64,000 bases of DNA from Paraburkholderia sp. Tr-20389 (GTDB taxonomy: Bacteria; Pseudomonadota; Gammaproteobacteria; Burkholderiales; Burkholderiaceae). Under the pieces are notes generated by a model that was not told where the DNA came from, searched no databases, and saw only the letters and a list, made by a program, of their open reading frames with translations. Below, piece by piece: positions 45,382-53,884 of the stretch. The first letter of the stretch is position 1. Every line of letters starts with the position of its first letter. The position numbers were made by a program, and so were the translations under genes. Where the stretch lies: positions 496,001 through 560,000 of the forward strand of contig NZ_JAAGPD010000001.1 in assembly GCF_017104565.1 (NCBI RefSeq), written 5' to 3'.

Positions 45382-46134
45382 ATGAAGAATCAACGAGTCG
45401 TTATCGTCGGCGGCGCTTCAGGTCTTGGGCTCTCGGTCGCAAAGTTGATGCTGGAAGACGGCGCGGAGAGCATCGCGCTGATCGACAAGAACGGGCCGCT
45501 GCTCGATGAAACGGTCGGCGCGTTGAAGGCGCAAGGCCACGACGTATTCGGCGCAGTGGGCGACATCACGCGCAAGGACTCCGCACAGGCAGTGTTCCGC
45601 AAGGCGCTGGAAGCACTGGGGCGAGTCGATTGCCTGATTAACAGCGCGGCCATCTACCCGCGCCGCCCGATCCTCGAAATCTCCGACGACGAATGGGACC
45701 TCGAAAACGCCGTCAATATCAAGGGCACCTATCACATGATGGTCGCGGCGATCGAACATATGCGCAGCCGTCCGAAGGTCGAGGCGCACGTCGCGGGACG
45801 CATCGTGAACATCACTTCGGTCGATGCATTCAAGGCGCATCCGCAGAACGCGCACTATGCGGCAACGAAGGCAGCCGTCGTGAGTCTGACCAGATCGTTC
45901 GCGCAGGAAGTCGCGAAGGACGGCATCCTCGTCAACTCGGTTGCGCCCGCGGGATTCGCAACCGAGAAGGCGAAGAAGGCCGGCTTCCTCAACGAGCTTG
46001 CCGCAGCCAATCCGCTTGGCCGTGCAGCGGAACCGGAAGAGATCGCACAGTGGGTCGTCATGATGGCAAGCGTCCGCAACACGTATGCAACGGGAGAAAA
46101 CGTCATCGTGAGCGGTGGATACATCTACGCTTGA
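45382..46134 (+). CDS. SDR family oxidoreductase
   Basis: 250 residues with VGGASGLG, then NSAA in place of the usual NNAG, and Tyr159/Lys163 in YAATK. The Asp ending strand 2 (ALIDKNG) suggests NAD. ATG 45382 is preferred, though its Shine-Dalgarno is weak; an in-frame TTG at 45349 directly follows the previous stop and would give 11 more residues. The last structural gene of the rightward group, before the regulator. Confidence 0.88.
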   Translation: MKNQRVVIVGGASGLGLSVAKLMLEDGAESIALIDKNGPLLDETVGALKAQGHDVFGAVGDITRKDSAQAVFRKALEALGRVDCLINSAAIYPRRPILEISDDEWDLENAVNIKGTYHMMVAAIEHMRSRPKVEAHVAGRIVNITSVDAFKAHPQNAHYAATKAAVVSLTRSFAQEVAKDGILVNSVAPAGFATEKAKKAGFLNELAAANPLGRAAEPEEIAQWVVMMASVRNTYATGENVIVSGGYIYA

Positions 46135-46194
46135 GGCACATCAACCGCTCGCCCGCACTGGCGTGGGGCGAGCGGCGACCCGACTGCGGCTGTG

Positions 46195-46217
46195 GTAAAG
46201 TCATAATATGTCATACG
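46195..46217. promoter_or_regulatory. shared operator-like motif, site 2 (FadR-type gene)
   Basis: GTAAAGTCA (46195-46203) and ATATGTCATACG (46206-46217), a variant of the motif at the etf/hyu and LivK promoters. Placed about 90 bases before the regulator gene, fitting autoregulation. Confidence 0.45.
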
Positions 46218-46305
46218 GCGCAAGTCACACAGAACATGCTGCGCCGGCGCGGTATGTCTGCAGCCGTAAATTGCAGAGTTTTTCATCCGGTGTGGAGCAC
46301 ACGGA

Positions 46306-47058
46306 ATGACTCTGGACGCTGAAACTCTTCTGAAAACGGCCGCGAGCTCGGGAAAGCGCCGCAGCCTGACCGAACTCGTCATTCAAGCACTGAGCGACAA
46401 GATCGATCGCGGCGAATACGCGCCGGGTGCCAAGCTGCCTACCGAACCCGAGTTGTGCACCGAATTCGGCGTCAGCCGCACGGTGATCCGCGAAGCCGTT
46501 GCATCGCTCAAACTCGGCCGCCGTCTCATTGCGCGTCACGGCGTAGGTGTGTTCGTCGCCGAGGCCGCTGAGCATTCCGCGGGGGCCGGCTTCATCGATT
46601 CGACCACGCTGAACAGCTCGATGCACGTGCTCGAGTTGCGCATCGGTGTCGAAACCGAATGTGCGGCGTATGCTGCGCAGCGCCGTTCAGACGCGCACCT
46701 GCGAGCACTCAAGGAAGTCTACGCACGCATGGAGATCGTCGCTGTGGATGACGATGCGGAATGCGCACGCGCCGACTTCGAGTTCCATCTCGCCGTCGCC
46801 ACCTGTTCGGAGAATCCGCACTTCGCGTCGATTCTGCGCACGCTGGGGCAAGAGATCATCATCGATCTGCGCCTGAAGCATGCGAAGGCAAACCCCAAGG
46901 AACGCAAGACGTACATACGGCGCATTCAACGCGAACACGGCGACATTCTCGAGGCGATCGAGAAGCAGGACGAAAGCGCCGCGCGCCGAGCAATGCGACG
47001 CCATCTGAACGAAAGCCTCGAACGCTATCACAATCTGTCGAGCACGCGCGCCGAGTAA
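46306..47058 (+). CDS. FadR/GntR-family regulator with FCD domain
   Basis: 250 residues. The N-terminal GntR winged helix is at about 20-90 (GEYAPGAKLPTEPELCTEFG, then VSRTVIREAVASLK). The C-terminal FCD ligand domain has the metal/ligand residues in DFEFHLAVATCSENPHF and the final His in RRAMRRHLNES. FCD proteins respond to small organic acids. The gene closes the rightward catabolic group, and the shared motif at three promoters makes it the best candidate regulator of the whole locus. ATG 46306 has GGAG 9 bases upstream. Confidence 0.9.
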   Translation: MTLDAETLLKTAASSGKRRSLTELVIQALSDKIDRGEYAPGAKLPTEPELCTEFGVSRTVIREAVASLKLGRRLIARHGVGVFVAEAAEHSAGAGFIDSTTLNSSMHVLELRIGVETECAAYAAQRRSDAHLRALKEVYARMEIVAVDDDAECARADFEFHLAVATCSENPHFASILRTLGQEIIIDLRLKHAKANPKERKTYIRRIQREHGDILEAIEKQDESAARRAMRRHLNESLERYHNLSSTRAE

Positions 47059-47120
47059 CGATCACACGGTCTGGCGATCAGGTCCACGCGCTCATCACGA
47101 GGACCTGATCGGCAACCCAG

Positions 47121-48485
47121 TCAGTCGATGCTTCGCTGATCTCCGCGCATCGGCCTGCCCGTACGGTCCACGCAACAAACCAGCGCCAGTATGCCGATCA
47201 CGGCGGCAGCGATCAGGTAGTACGCGGGAATCATGCGGCTGCCCGTTACCTGAATCAGAAACGAATTGATCATCGGCGCGGTGCCCGCGAACAATGCGAC
47301 GGAAACGTTGTAGCTGACTGCCATGCCTGTGAAGCGCACACCCGTTTCGAACAGCGACGGTATCTGCGAATAAATGCACGACAGCAGTGCCGCAAGACAC
47401 AGGTTCAGCATCAGCAACGCGATCAACCGCTGCCCCACGCTTTCGACAGTCAGCAGATGAAAGCACGGCACAGCCAGCACCGCGAGCGCAAGACTGCCCG
47501 CGAGCATCATGGCCTTGCGTCCGATCCGGTCTGCCACGACGGCCAGCAGCGGAATCGTCACGATCAGGCAGGCCTGCGAGACGAGCGCGATCGTGAAACC
47601 CGTCGACGCATCCAGTCGCAAGGTACTCACCAGATAAGTCGGGATATAGGTGACGACGATGAAAAGCGTCACATTGGTCACGATGATGATGCCGCTCGAC
47701 TGCAAAAGCGCACCCTTGTGAGACGCAAACAGTTCGCGAAAGCCACCTGCCCTGTGCGCTGCCTCGAAAGTAGGTGTCTCTTCGAGTCGATAACGGATAT
47801 ACAGTCCGATTGCACCAAGAGGCAGCGCAAGCAGGAACGGAAGACGCCATGCCCACGCATCGATCTGAATCTGGCTAAACGAGTGAGTGAGCCCGGCCGC
47901 CGCCACTGCGCCGAAGCAGAAGCCGCTCATGCAGCCCACTTCGATCCAGCTGGTGACCAGCGTCCGGTTGCGGTCCTTGCAGTACTCTGCGACGAAGATC
48001 GCGGCGCCGCTCGCTTCGCCGCCTGCCGACACGCCCTGCAAGAGTCGAAGCAGCACGAGCAGGACGGGTGACGCGATACCGATTGCGTCGTGATCGGGTA
48101 TCAGGCCAATGCAGAACGTCGCGAGTGCCATCAACACGATGGTCGCGGTCAGCACGTTTTTGCGTCCGTAGCGGTCGCCAATCGGACCGAAAATGAATCC
48201 GCCAAAAGGACGTGCGAAAAACGCAATCGCGAACGCAGCGAGCGATGCAACCAGTTGCGTACCCGGCGCGCTCGCAGGAAAGAACACGCGCCCCATGACG
48301 GCGGCAAGATAGCCATACACCGAAAACTCGAACCATTCGACGAAGCTGCCGACCACCGATGCAAGCACGACCCGGTTCAGTTCGCGTTGCCCGACACGGC
48401 GGCGGCCAGGCCCGCTGTCACGCTGACGTGAAAGATTGCCGCTGTCATTGTCTACCAGGTATTCTGCTTCGCTCTTGACATCCAT
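47121..48485 (-). CDS. MFS permease, metabolite:H+ symporter type
   Basis: 454 residues with twelve membrane segments. The MHS-family opening VVGSFVEWFEFSVYGYLAA is followed by the loop motif GPIGDRYGRKNVL and LQGVSAGGEASGAAIFVAEY. Relatives carry alpha-ketoglutarate, citrate, proline/betaine or shikimate. Likely provides uptake for the catabolic locus. It lies between the regulator (convergent) and the LivK-like gene on the same strand. Start ATG 48485 has only a weak Shine-Dalgarno. Confidence 0.9.
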   Translation of the reverse strand: MDVKSEAEYLVDNDSGNLSRQRDSGPGRRRVGQRELNRVVLASVVGSFVEWFEFSVYGYLAAVMGRVFFPASAPGTQLVASLAAFAIAFFARPFGGFIFGPIGDRYGRKNVLTATIVLMALATFCIGLIPDHDAIGIASPVLLVLLRLLQGVSAGGEASGAAIFVAEYCKDRNRTLVTSWIEVGCMSGFCFGAVAAAGLTHSFSQIQIDAWAWRLPFLLALPLGAIGLYIRYRLEETPTFEAAHRAGGFRELFASHKGALLQSSGIIIVTNVTLFIVVTYIPTYLVSTLRLDASTGFTIALVSQACLIVTIPLLAVVADRIGRKAMMLAGSLALAVLAVPCFHLLTVESVGQRLIALLMLNLCLAALLSCIYSQIPSLFETGVRFTGMAVSYNVSVALFAGTAPMINSFLIQVTGSRMIPAYYLIAAAVIGILALVCCVDRTGRPMRGDQRSID

Positions 48486-48606
48486 ATGAATGATTCCAGT
48501 CGTGACAGAAAGGGAAATGACGTGAAGCAGCGAGGCAGACGGTGGCGATCGCTTCACTCGATGCCGCCGCTGCCTCGCTATGCGAGCCCTGCGCTTGCAA
48601 CCGACT

Positions 48607-49779
48607 TCAGTTCTTGAGCGGTTCGACCTTGTCGCCAACCGCAACGGCCTGCGGCACCCACTTGCCGCCGACAACCTTGTAGAAAGTGGCCGTCGGGTCT
48701 TTCATGTCGCCATTCGGCATGAACGCGATATTTCCGGAGATACCTTCGAAGGCAACCGATTTCACGAACGATCCATACACTTTCGGATCGGTGGAATTGG
48801 CCTTTTGCATGGCGTTGATCAACACCCAGGTCGCGTCATACGCGGAAGGTGCGTACGCGACCACGCCCTCCTTGTACTTGGCTTTCATCTTTTCGTCGAA
48901 CTCACGCCCCGTCTTCATCTTCGACAACGGAATGCCGTAGTCCCACGACATCGCGCCCTCCGCGCTCTCGCCGGCAACCTTGAGGAAGGTATCGTTCTCG
49001 AAGCTTCCACCGCCCAGCATCGCGGCCTTGATGCCGAGCTGCCGCATCTGCTTCATCACCAGACCGGCCTGCTGATCGAGGCCGCCCCAGAACACGACGT
49101 CCGGATTGAACGACTTGATGCGCGTGAGTTGGGACTTGAAGTCGACGGCCTTGTCGGATGTGAATTCACGATCGACGATCTTGCCTCCCGCCGCCTCGAC
49201 GCCCTTGACGAATTCGTCCGCCATCCCCTGCCCGAACGAGGTCCGGTCATCGATCACCGCAATGCTTTTGCCCTTGAGCGCGTTGACGGCCGAATGGCCC
49301 GCAAGCTGTCCCATCTGCGCGTCCGAATTGACCACGCGGAACACATTCCCGAAGCCTTGCGACGTCAGCGTCGGGTTCGTGGCCGTCGGCGAGACCATCG
49401 GTATCCCGGCCGTGTTGTAGATGCGGGAAGCAGGAATGCTCGTGCCGGAATTGAAGTGCCCGACGATACCCGCAACCTTCGAATCGACCATCTTCTGCGC
49501 AACCTGCGAGCCCATGCGCGGATCGCCCTGATCGTCCTCCGCATCGAGGACGAAATGCACGGGCTGGCCCGCAATGACGAGCTTCTTCGCGTTGGCATCG
49601 TCGAGCGCGAGTTCGACCCCGCGCTTCAGATCGACGCCGTAGTGCGCCGATCCGCCCGTCAACGGCGCCGCAAAGCCGATAGTTACGTCGCCCGCAAAAG
49701 CGGCAGGACTGGATATGAGCGCGCCGGCAGCCACTGACATGGCCAACGCGAAGCGTGTGAGCGAAAGCGGGGTTTTCAT
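48607..49779 (-). CDS. branched-chain amino-acid type ABC binding protein (LivK-like)
   Basis: 390 residues with a signal peptide ending ISSPAAFAGD. Features of family 6 periplasmic proteins: TIGFAAPLTGGSAHYGVDLK and GVELALDDANAKK, and GIPMVSPTATNPTLTSQGF in the hinge region. No LivHMGF permease or ATPase genes are adjacent. It has a good promoter (TTGACA-17-TACTTT) covered by the shared operator-like motif, so it joins the putative regulon. It could bind an amino acid or related compound. Confidence 0.88.
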   Translation of the reverse strand: MKTPLSLTRFALAMSVAAGALISSPAAFAGDVTIGFAAPLTGGSAHYGVDLKRGVELALDDANAKKLVIAGQPVHFVLDAEDDQGDPRMGSQVAQKMVDSKVAGIVGHFNSGTSIPASRIYNTAGIPMVSPTATNPTLTSQGFGNVFRVVNSDAQMGQLAGHSAVNALKGKSIAVIDDRTSFGQGMADEFVKGVEAAGGKIVDREFTSDKAVDFKSQLTRIKSFNPDVVFWGGLDQQAGLVMKQMRQLGIKAAMLGGGSFENDTFLKVAGESAEGAMSWDYGIPLSKMKTGREFDEKMKAKYKEGVVAYAPSAYDATWVLINAMQKANSTDPKVYGSFVKSVAFEGISGNIAFMPNGDMKDPTATFYKVVGGKWVPQAVAVGDKVEPLKN

Positions 49780-49872
49780 CGAATACCTCAGCGGATTGCG
49801 AATGGATGGTCGGCGGTGGCCCGGTGCGTCGACTCGAGCGACGGACAGGATTTTCTGCCCTCACCTGCTATC

Positions 49873-49901
49873 AAAGTATTAGGTAAGACGTCATATGTCA
49901 A
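49873..49901 (-). promoter_or_regulatory. promoter of the LivK-like gene (TTGACA-17-TACTTT)
   Basis: -35 TTGACA at 49896-49901 and -10 TACTTT at 49873-49878, spacing exactly 17. About 95 bases before the start codon. The shared motif overlaps the -35 box and spacer. Confidence 0.6.
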
Positions 49902-49903
49902 CG
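49883..49903. promoter_or_regulatory. shared operator-like motif, site 3 (LivK-like gene)
   Basis: GTAAGACGTCA (49883-49893) overlaps ATATGTCAACG (49893-49903). The two halves are identical to those in the etf/hyu region but 7 bases closer. Overlap with the promoter suits repression. Confidence 0.5.
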
Positions 49904-50311
49904 GGTCAAAAAAGGCGCCGTATCCAGGGTTTTCGAGGGTGTGGGAGAGGTAACGCGCAGCGGGATTCACGGTTTCCGGCGAATTGAGCGCGTGGGATGC
50001 CGTCATCGGCGCGACGCCCGCTGCACGAGCGACATCGTCCAGCGTCACGCGACCGCTGCCTCTGCGCACGCGGCGTTTGTCTGCCATAGAAGGGTTGTCC
50101 ACTGGCAAAACTTGTGTCCTCGAACAGATGCGGAATCGGGCTGCGCTCGATAGCTGCGATCGAACGCGTATCAAGTTCGAGAGTAAGCACCAAGTGGAAT
50201 GGACAGCGGAGGTTTGGAGCGCGTCGTCAGATTGCGAATGGTTTCCGAAAAATTAGAATCTCCAATTCAATCCGCGATTCCAATAGAGAAAAATAGTGGC
50301 CCGATGTGTAA

Positions 50312-50334
50312 ATTCAAACGCCGCGAGTTTGAAT
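50312..50334. promoter_or_regulatory. inverted repeat before the beta-CASP gene
   Basis: ATTCAAAC and GTTTGAAT with a 7-base spacer, perfect arms, 53 bases before the start codon. The surrounding DNA (50230-50390) is AT-rich. Candidate operator of the two-gene module; the binding protein is unknown. Confidence 0.45.
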
Positions 50335-50386
50335 CTATAAGCACGAAAAGTTTGAGCGTATAGTCCACAAAAAAATCGGATACGAC

Positions 50387-51634
50387 ATGCGAGCGTGCAT
50401 ACATCGGGGAAGCAAACAGATTGGCGGAAGTTGTGTTGAACTCGAGACCGGCGGCAAGCGACTTGTGCTTGATCTCGGTTTGCCGCTGGACGCGGCGAAT
50501 AACGATGCGGTGTTATTGCCGGGCATCCGGGGCATCGACGGCAACGACCCATCGCTATGCGGGATCCTGATTTCCCATCCGCACCTCGATCACTATGGTC
50601 TGCTCGCTCATGTTTCGCGGCGCGTCCCAATTGGACTCGGGCGTTCGGCCCGGCGAATCCTGCAAGCGGCATCCAGCTTCGTACCAGGCGACTGGCCGGT
50701 GCCCGCATCGGGCTGGGACTACGAATCGGAAACCACGTTCAACGTCGGCCCGTTCCAGATCACCCCTTATCTGGTCGATCACTCTGCCTACGACGCTTAC
50801 TCGCTGCTGATCGAAGCAGACGGCAAGCGGATCTTTTACAGCGGAGATTTCCGCGCGCATGGCCGTAAATCGCGGCTCTTCGACGCAATCGTCAAGCGCC
50901 CTCCCACGCGTATCGATGCGTTGCTGGTCGAAGGCTCGTCGCTGAGCAGGTTGAGCGCGGATGCGACGTTCCCGAATGAAAGCGACATCGAAGCGAAACT
51001 GGTCGATACGTTCCGCGAAACTGCGGGGTTGGCGCTGGTTCACGCATCCGTGCAGAACATCGACAGACTGGTCTCGATCTTTCGCGCAGCGAAAAAGTCG
51101 GGGCGTACGCTGGTTATCGATCTCTACGCGGCGGCCCTGCTGGAAGCAACCGGAAATGCCAGCCTGCCTCAATCGGATTGGGACAATATCGCGCTGTTCG
51201 TTCCGCACGCGCAGCGGCTGCACATCAAGAAAAATTCACTATTCGAACTTCTCTCACGGCATTCCGCTAAACGGATCTATCAAACCGATCTCGCCCGAGC
51301 GCCGCACAGGTTCACGCTGCTGTTCAGGCCGTTGCATTGTTCCGACCTCGATCAAGCGAAGTGCCTCACGGGCGCTTCTTACGTGTATTCGCAGTGGGAA
51401 GGCTACTGGAATCACGGGACCTACGACAAACTAAAGGCATGGATCGATCGGCAAGGGATCGTTCCGACGATGCTGCACACCTCCGGCCATGCTTCGCCAC
51501 GCGATCTGAAGACATTCGTCAAAGCGCTCGATGCCAGAAAGGTCGTGCCGATTCACAGCTTCAGACCGGATCTCTACGCGGAGCGGTTCGACAACGTGGA
51601 ACCACACGCCGACGGAGAATGGTGGGATCTCTGA
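50387..51634 (+). CDS. beta-CASP metallo-beta-lactamase-fold hydrolase (RNase J-like)
   Basis: 415 residues. The metal motif HPHLDH (with flanking GILIS and YGLLAH) is at about residues 64-69; DHSAYDAYSLLI and FYSGDFRAHG supply the next ligands. The C-terminal HTSGHAS is the beta-CASP motif found in RNase J and related nucleases. Nucleic acid hydrolysis is therefore likely. It lacks the long C-terminal domain of RNase J and is shorter than the usual 550 residues. ATG 50387 has only a weak Shine-Dalgarno. It lies 44 bases before a gene with a PD-(D/E)XK-like motif and probably forms an operon with it. Codon use is less biased than in the flanking catabolic genes, suggesting acquisition. Confidence 0.82.
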   Translation: MRACIHRGSKQIGGSCVELETGGKRLVLDLGLPLDAANNDAVLLPGIRGIDGNDPSLCGILISHPHLDHYGLLAHVSRRVPIGLGRSARRILQAASSFVPGDWPVPASGWDYESETTFNVGPFQITPYLVDHSAYDAYSLLIEADGKRIFYSGDFRAHGRKSRLFDAIVKRPPTRIDALLVEGSSLSRLSADATFPNESDIEAKLVDTFRETAGLALVHASVQNIDRLVSIFRAAKKSGRTLVIDLYAAALLEATGNASLPQSDWDNIALFVPHAQRLHIKKNSLFELLSRHSAKRIYQTDLARAPHRFTLLFRPLHCSDLDQAKCLTGASYVYSQWEGYWNHGTYDKLKAWIDRQGIVPTMLHTSGHASPRDLKTFVKALDARKVVPIHSFRPDLYAERFDNVEPHADGEWWDL

Positions 51635-51678
51635 TTCCGCGATCCCATCGACGATTTCGACTTACCTTTAGAAGCGAC

Positions 51679-52437
51679 ATGATGACCATCGAAGACAATA
51701 CGTGGAAGGTGCATCTCGAGAAGATGACGGGGTTTGCCCAGCTCAGGCGTCAACGGCACGACGAACTGCGCGAACTGGCAAAAGATGATGTCTATATCCG
51801 CGTGGGCGGCAACGGATTTCGGCCTGTTTCTCTGCACGGCGACAACCCCTGTGGGAGCCTGTATATCGACTGCAAAGCGGTCGGCACAACGGCTAATCTC
51901 GATCGAGCGTTGCAAAGAGCCAGGTCAGCGGGGCATGGTAAAGGCAAAGCCGGAAACGGCAAGCCGGAACATCGCGTGCAGGCCGGTCTGATTCGCGAGG
52001 CGCTGATGGCTCCCGCAAGTCTTCCCAAGATGCTGGACTGTGAGGCATTGCTTGACCAGTTGATCTTCGTATCGGACGAATTTCGTCTGGACGATATCCG
52101 GGCTGACGTGATTGCACTGGGCCGTAAAGGCGACGACTACTTTCCGGTCCTCATCGAACTCAAGGCGGTGCGCTCGCTGACGCGCGTGTTGGAACAACTC
52201 GAAAGAATCACGGACCGGCTGAATCAGGCACCTGAAGCGACCGTGGCCTTCTTTTCGGCTGCATCCGGGGTGGATGCCAGCCGCATCGGGACGTCCGCGC
52301 TTCGTATGCTTATCTGGCCCGCAAGCAAGAGCGGCAAAGAGAGTCACGCCGTGTCGATTGCGCGCGACAGAGGATTTGTCACGATCGCCTTTCCCATTGA
52401 AAACGATGGTCGATTGAAGTTTCAGCGGGAAGTCTGA
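51679..52437 (+). CDS. unrecognised protein with PD-(D/E)XK-like nuclease motif
   Basis: 252 residues (ATG 51679; a second ATG at 51682). The C-terminal half has DDIRADVIALGRKGDDYFPV followed by LIELKA: an Asp and an E-x-K in the right order and spacing for a PD-(D/E)XK nuclease core, similar to NucS/DUF91-like domains. A helix with RVLEQLERITDRLNQ follows. The N-terminal half matches no family I know. It is encoded next to a beta-CASP nuclease, with a perfect hairpin after its stop. The catalytic assignment is an inference from three residues. Confidence 0.7.
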   Translation: MMTIEDNTWKVHLEKMTGFAQLRRQRHDELRELAKDDVYIRVGGNGFRPVSLHGDNPCGSLYIDCKAVGTTANLDRALQRARSAGHGKGKAGNGKPEHRVQAGLIREALMAPASLPKMLDCEALLDQLIFVSDEFRLDDIRADVIALGRKGDDYFPVLIELKAVRSLTRVLEQLERITDRLNQAPEATVAFFSAASGVDASRIGTSALRMLIWPASKSGKESHAVSIARDRGFVTIAFPIENDGRLKFQREV

Positions 52438-52460
52438 GTTCGCATACCGCAACGCCATGA

Positions 52461-52487
52461 ACGCGTGCAGTACGAGACTGCACGCGT
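52461..52487 (+). terminator. hairpin terminating the two-gene nuclease module
   Basis: Perfect 11-base stem ACGCGTGCAGT / ACTGCACGCGT with a 5-base loop, 23 bases after the stop codon, followed by a short T-containing stretch. Confidence 0.6.
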
Positions 52488-52667
52488 CATCTTTGAAAGC
52501 CGGCGGAATGCGCGGCACGATGATTGCTGACTAGCTTGATTTCCGGCCATATCCGCGACGGGACGGGTCGACGGCGCGCCCCATCGTTGAGCAAAAGTGT
52601 CCCGCCAGTTCATACTATTTCGTCTAACGATGACCAACCGATCGCCGTGTCAACTTTCACTTCCACG

Positions 52668-53840
52668 ATGCGCCCAGCCGGCGCGATGCTGTTCCTCATC
52701 GGTACGCTGCTGACGGGCGCGGGATACGGCGCCACCTTTCTCCTTTCGATGCGCTTCCGGTCCATCGGCGGAAACGAGTTCGACACGGGTATCGCGCTGG
52801 CGGGCGGCGTGCTCGGAACTTTCGTGGGCGTGACAATGGTCCGTTCGCTCGCGCCGCGTATCGGAACGGCGCGCATGGCTGCGCTATCCGCACTCTGCGT
52901 CGGTATCGGCCTTATGGGCTTTTCGGCAACGATACGCGACAGCTCGCTGGAAGTGATGGCCGGATTTCTTATTGGTCTCGGCTGGGGCGCGTTCTATGTT
53001 GCCGCACCGTTGGCATTATCTGAGCGCACGCACGCAACCGATCGCGGCATCTGGTTTCTGCGCTTCGGTACATTCCAGATGGCGGGAATCGGCGGTAGCC
53101 CGGCACTCGCCGCGTATGCGATTCACTTTCTGCACTGGTCCGTCAATAGCGCGCTTGGCGTCATAGCGGTCCTATGTGCAATCGCGTCCGTCCTGCTGGA
53201 GGTATTCGGACGGCTCTTGCCGCATTCGTCCGGCGCAATGAAGAATGAGCGATGGGTGGGCGTTCTGGGCGCAATCGTCCGGACGCGCGCCGTCTATCCG
53301 ATTCTGATGATCGCGCTTGGCGCCTGCGTCTTCTCCGGCATCATGACGTTCCAGATGTCTCTCGTTCAGGGCACGCATGCACAGGCGAGCACCTTCTTCA
53401 GCCTCTACACGTTGACCGTGGTTTCGATGCGATGGCTGCTTTCCCGGCTCGTCGCCAACATCTCCACTGAAACCGCGACCAAGGTGCTGCTTGTCGTGAT
53501 GGTGCTCGGCATTGCTTCGATGTTCGCCGTGCCCTTGCACGTGTTCTTTCAGTTGTCTGCGGCGGTGCTGTTCGGAACGGGGTATGGGCTCGTCTATCCC
53601 GTCATGCAGACGCAGCTCGTCAACGATTCGGACGTAACGCATCACAATGCCGTTCTGACGTGGTTCGTGACCGCGTACTTCATCGGCGCATTTGGTTTTC
53701 CGACGGTCGGAGGCTGGCTGCTGGTTCACAGCGGCAAAGGCGCGCTGTTGACTGTCATTGCGGCGTGCGCGTTGGCGGCGTTGCTGCTCGCGTTTCTGCG
53801 AGACAAGCGCCGCATGCCGGCGCTGACGATCAAGGCGTAA
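52668..53840 (+). CDS. MFS permease
   Basis: 390 residues with about twelve hydrophobic segments (MLFLIGTLLTGAGYGATFLL at the start, GGWLLVHSGKGALLTVIAAC near the end). A MFS of the general 12-helix drug or small-molecule type; no family-specific motif was recognised, so the substrate is unknown. ATG 52668 is used; a GTG at 52647 is in frame and would add seven residues. No Shine-Dalgarno is clear at either. Confidence 0.8.
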   Translation: MRPAGAMLFLIGTLLTGAGYGATFLLSMRFRSIGGNEFDTGIALAGGVLGTFVGVTMVRSLAPRIGTARMAALSALCVGIGLMGFSATIRDSSLEVMAGFLIGLGWGAFYVAAPLALSERTHATDRGIWFLRFGTFQMAGIGGSPALAAYAIHFLHWSVNSALGVIAVLCAIASVLLEVFGRLLPHSSGAMKNERWVGVLGAIVRTRAVYPILMIALGACVFSGIMTFQMSLVQGTHAQASTFFSLYTLTVVSMRWLLSRLVANISTETATKVLLVVMVLGIASMFAVPLHVFFQLSAAVLFGTGYGLVYPVMQTQLVNDSDVTHHNAVLTWFVTAYFIGAFGFPTVGGWLLVHSGKGALLTVIAACALAALLLAFLRDKRRMPALTIKA

Positions 53841-53884
53841 TCCGACGATGGCGGGATGCGCCGCAATGAGAAGGGAGCACGACA

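Larger units (their letters stand above)
49788..50087 (-). pseudogene. decayed 5' fragment of a LacI-family regulator gene
   Basis: The frame starts MADKRRVRRGSGRVTLDDVA and continues RAAGVAPMTASHALNSPETV, a good LacI helix-turn-helix. After NPAAR the sequence no longer matches: helix 4 and the whole ligand domain are gone, and the frame runs about 50 residues into unrelated DNA. The normal length is about 340 residues. The promoter of the LivK-like gene lies inside the remaining frame, so the deletion probably joined these two pieces. Confidence 0.7.
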
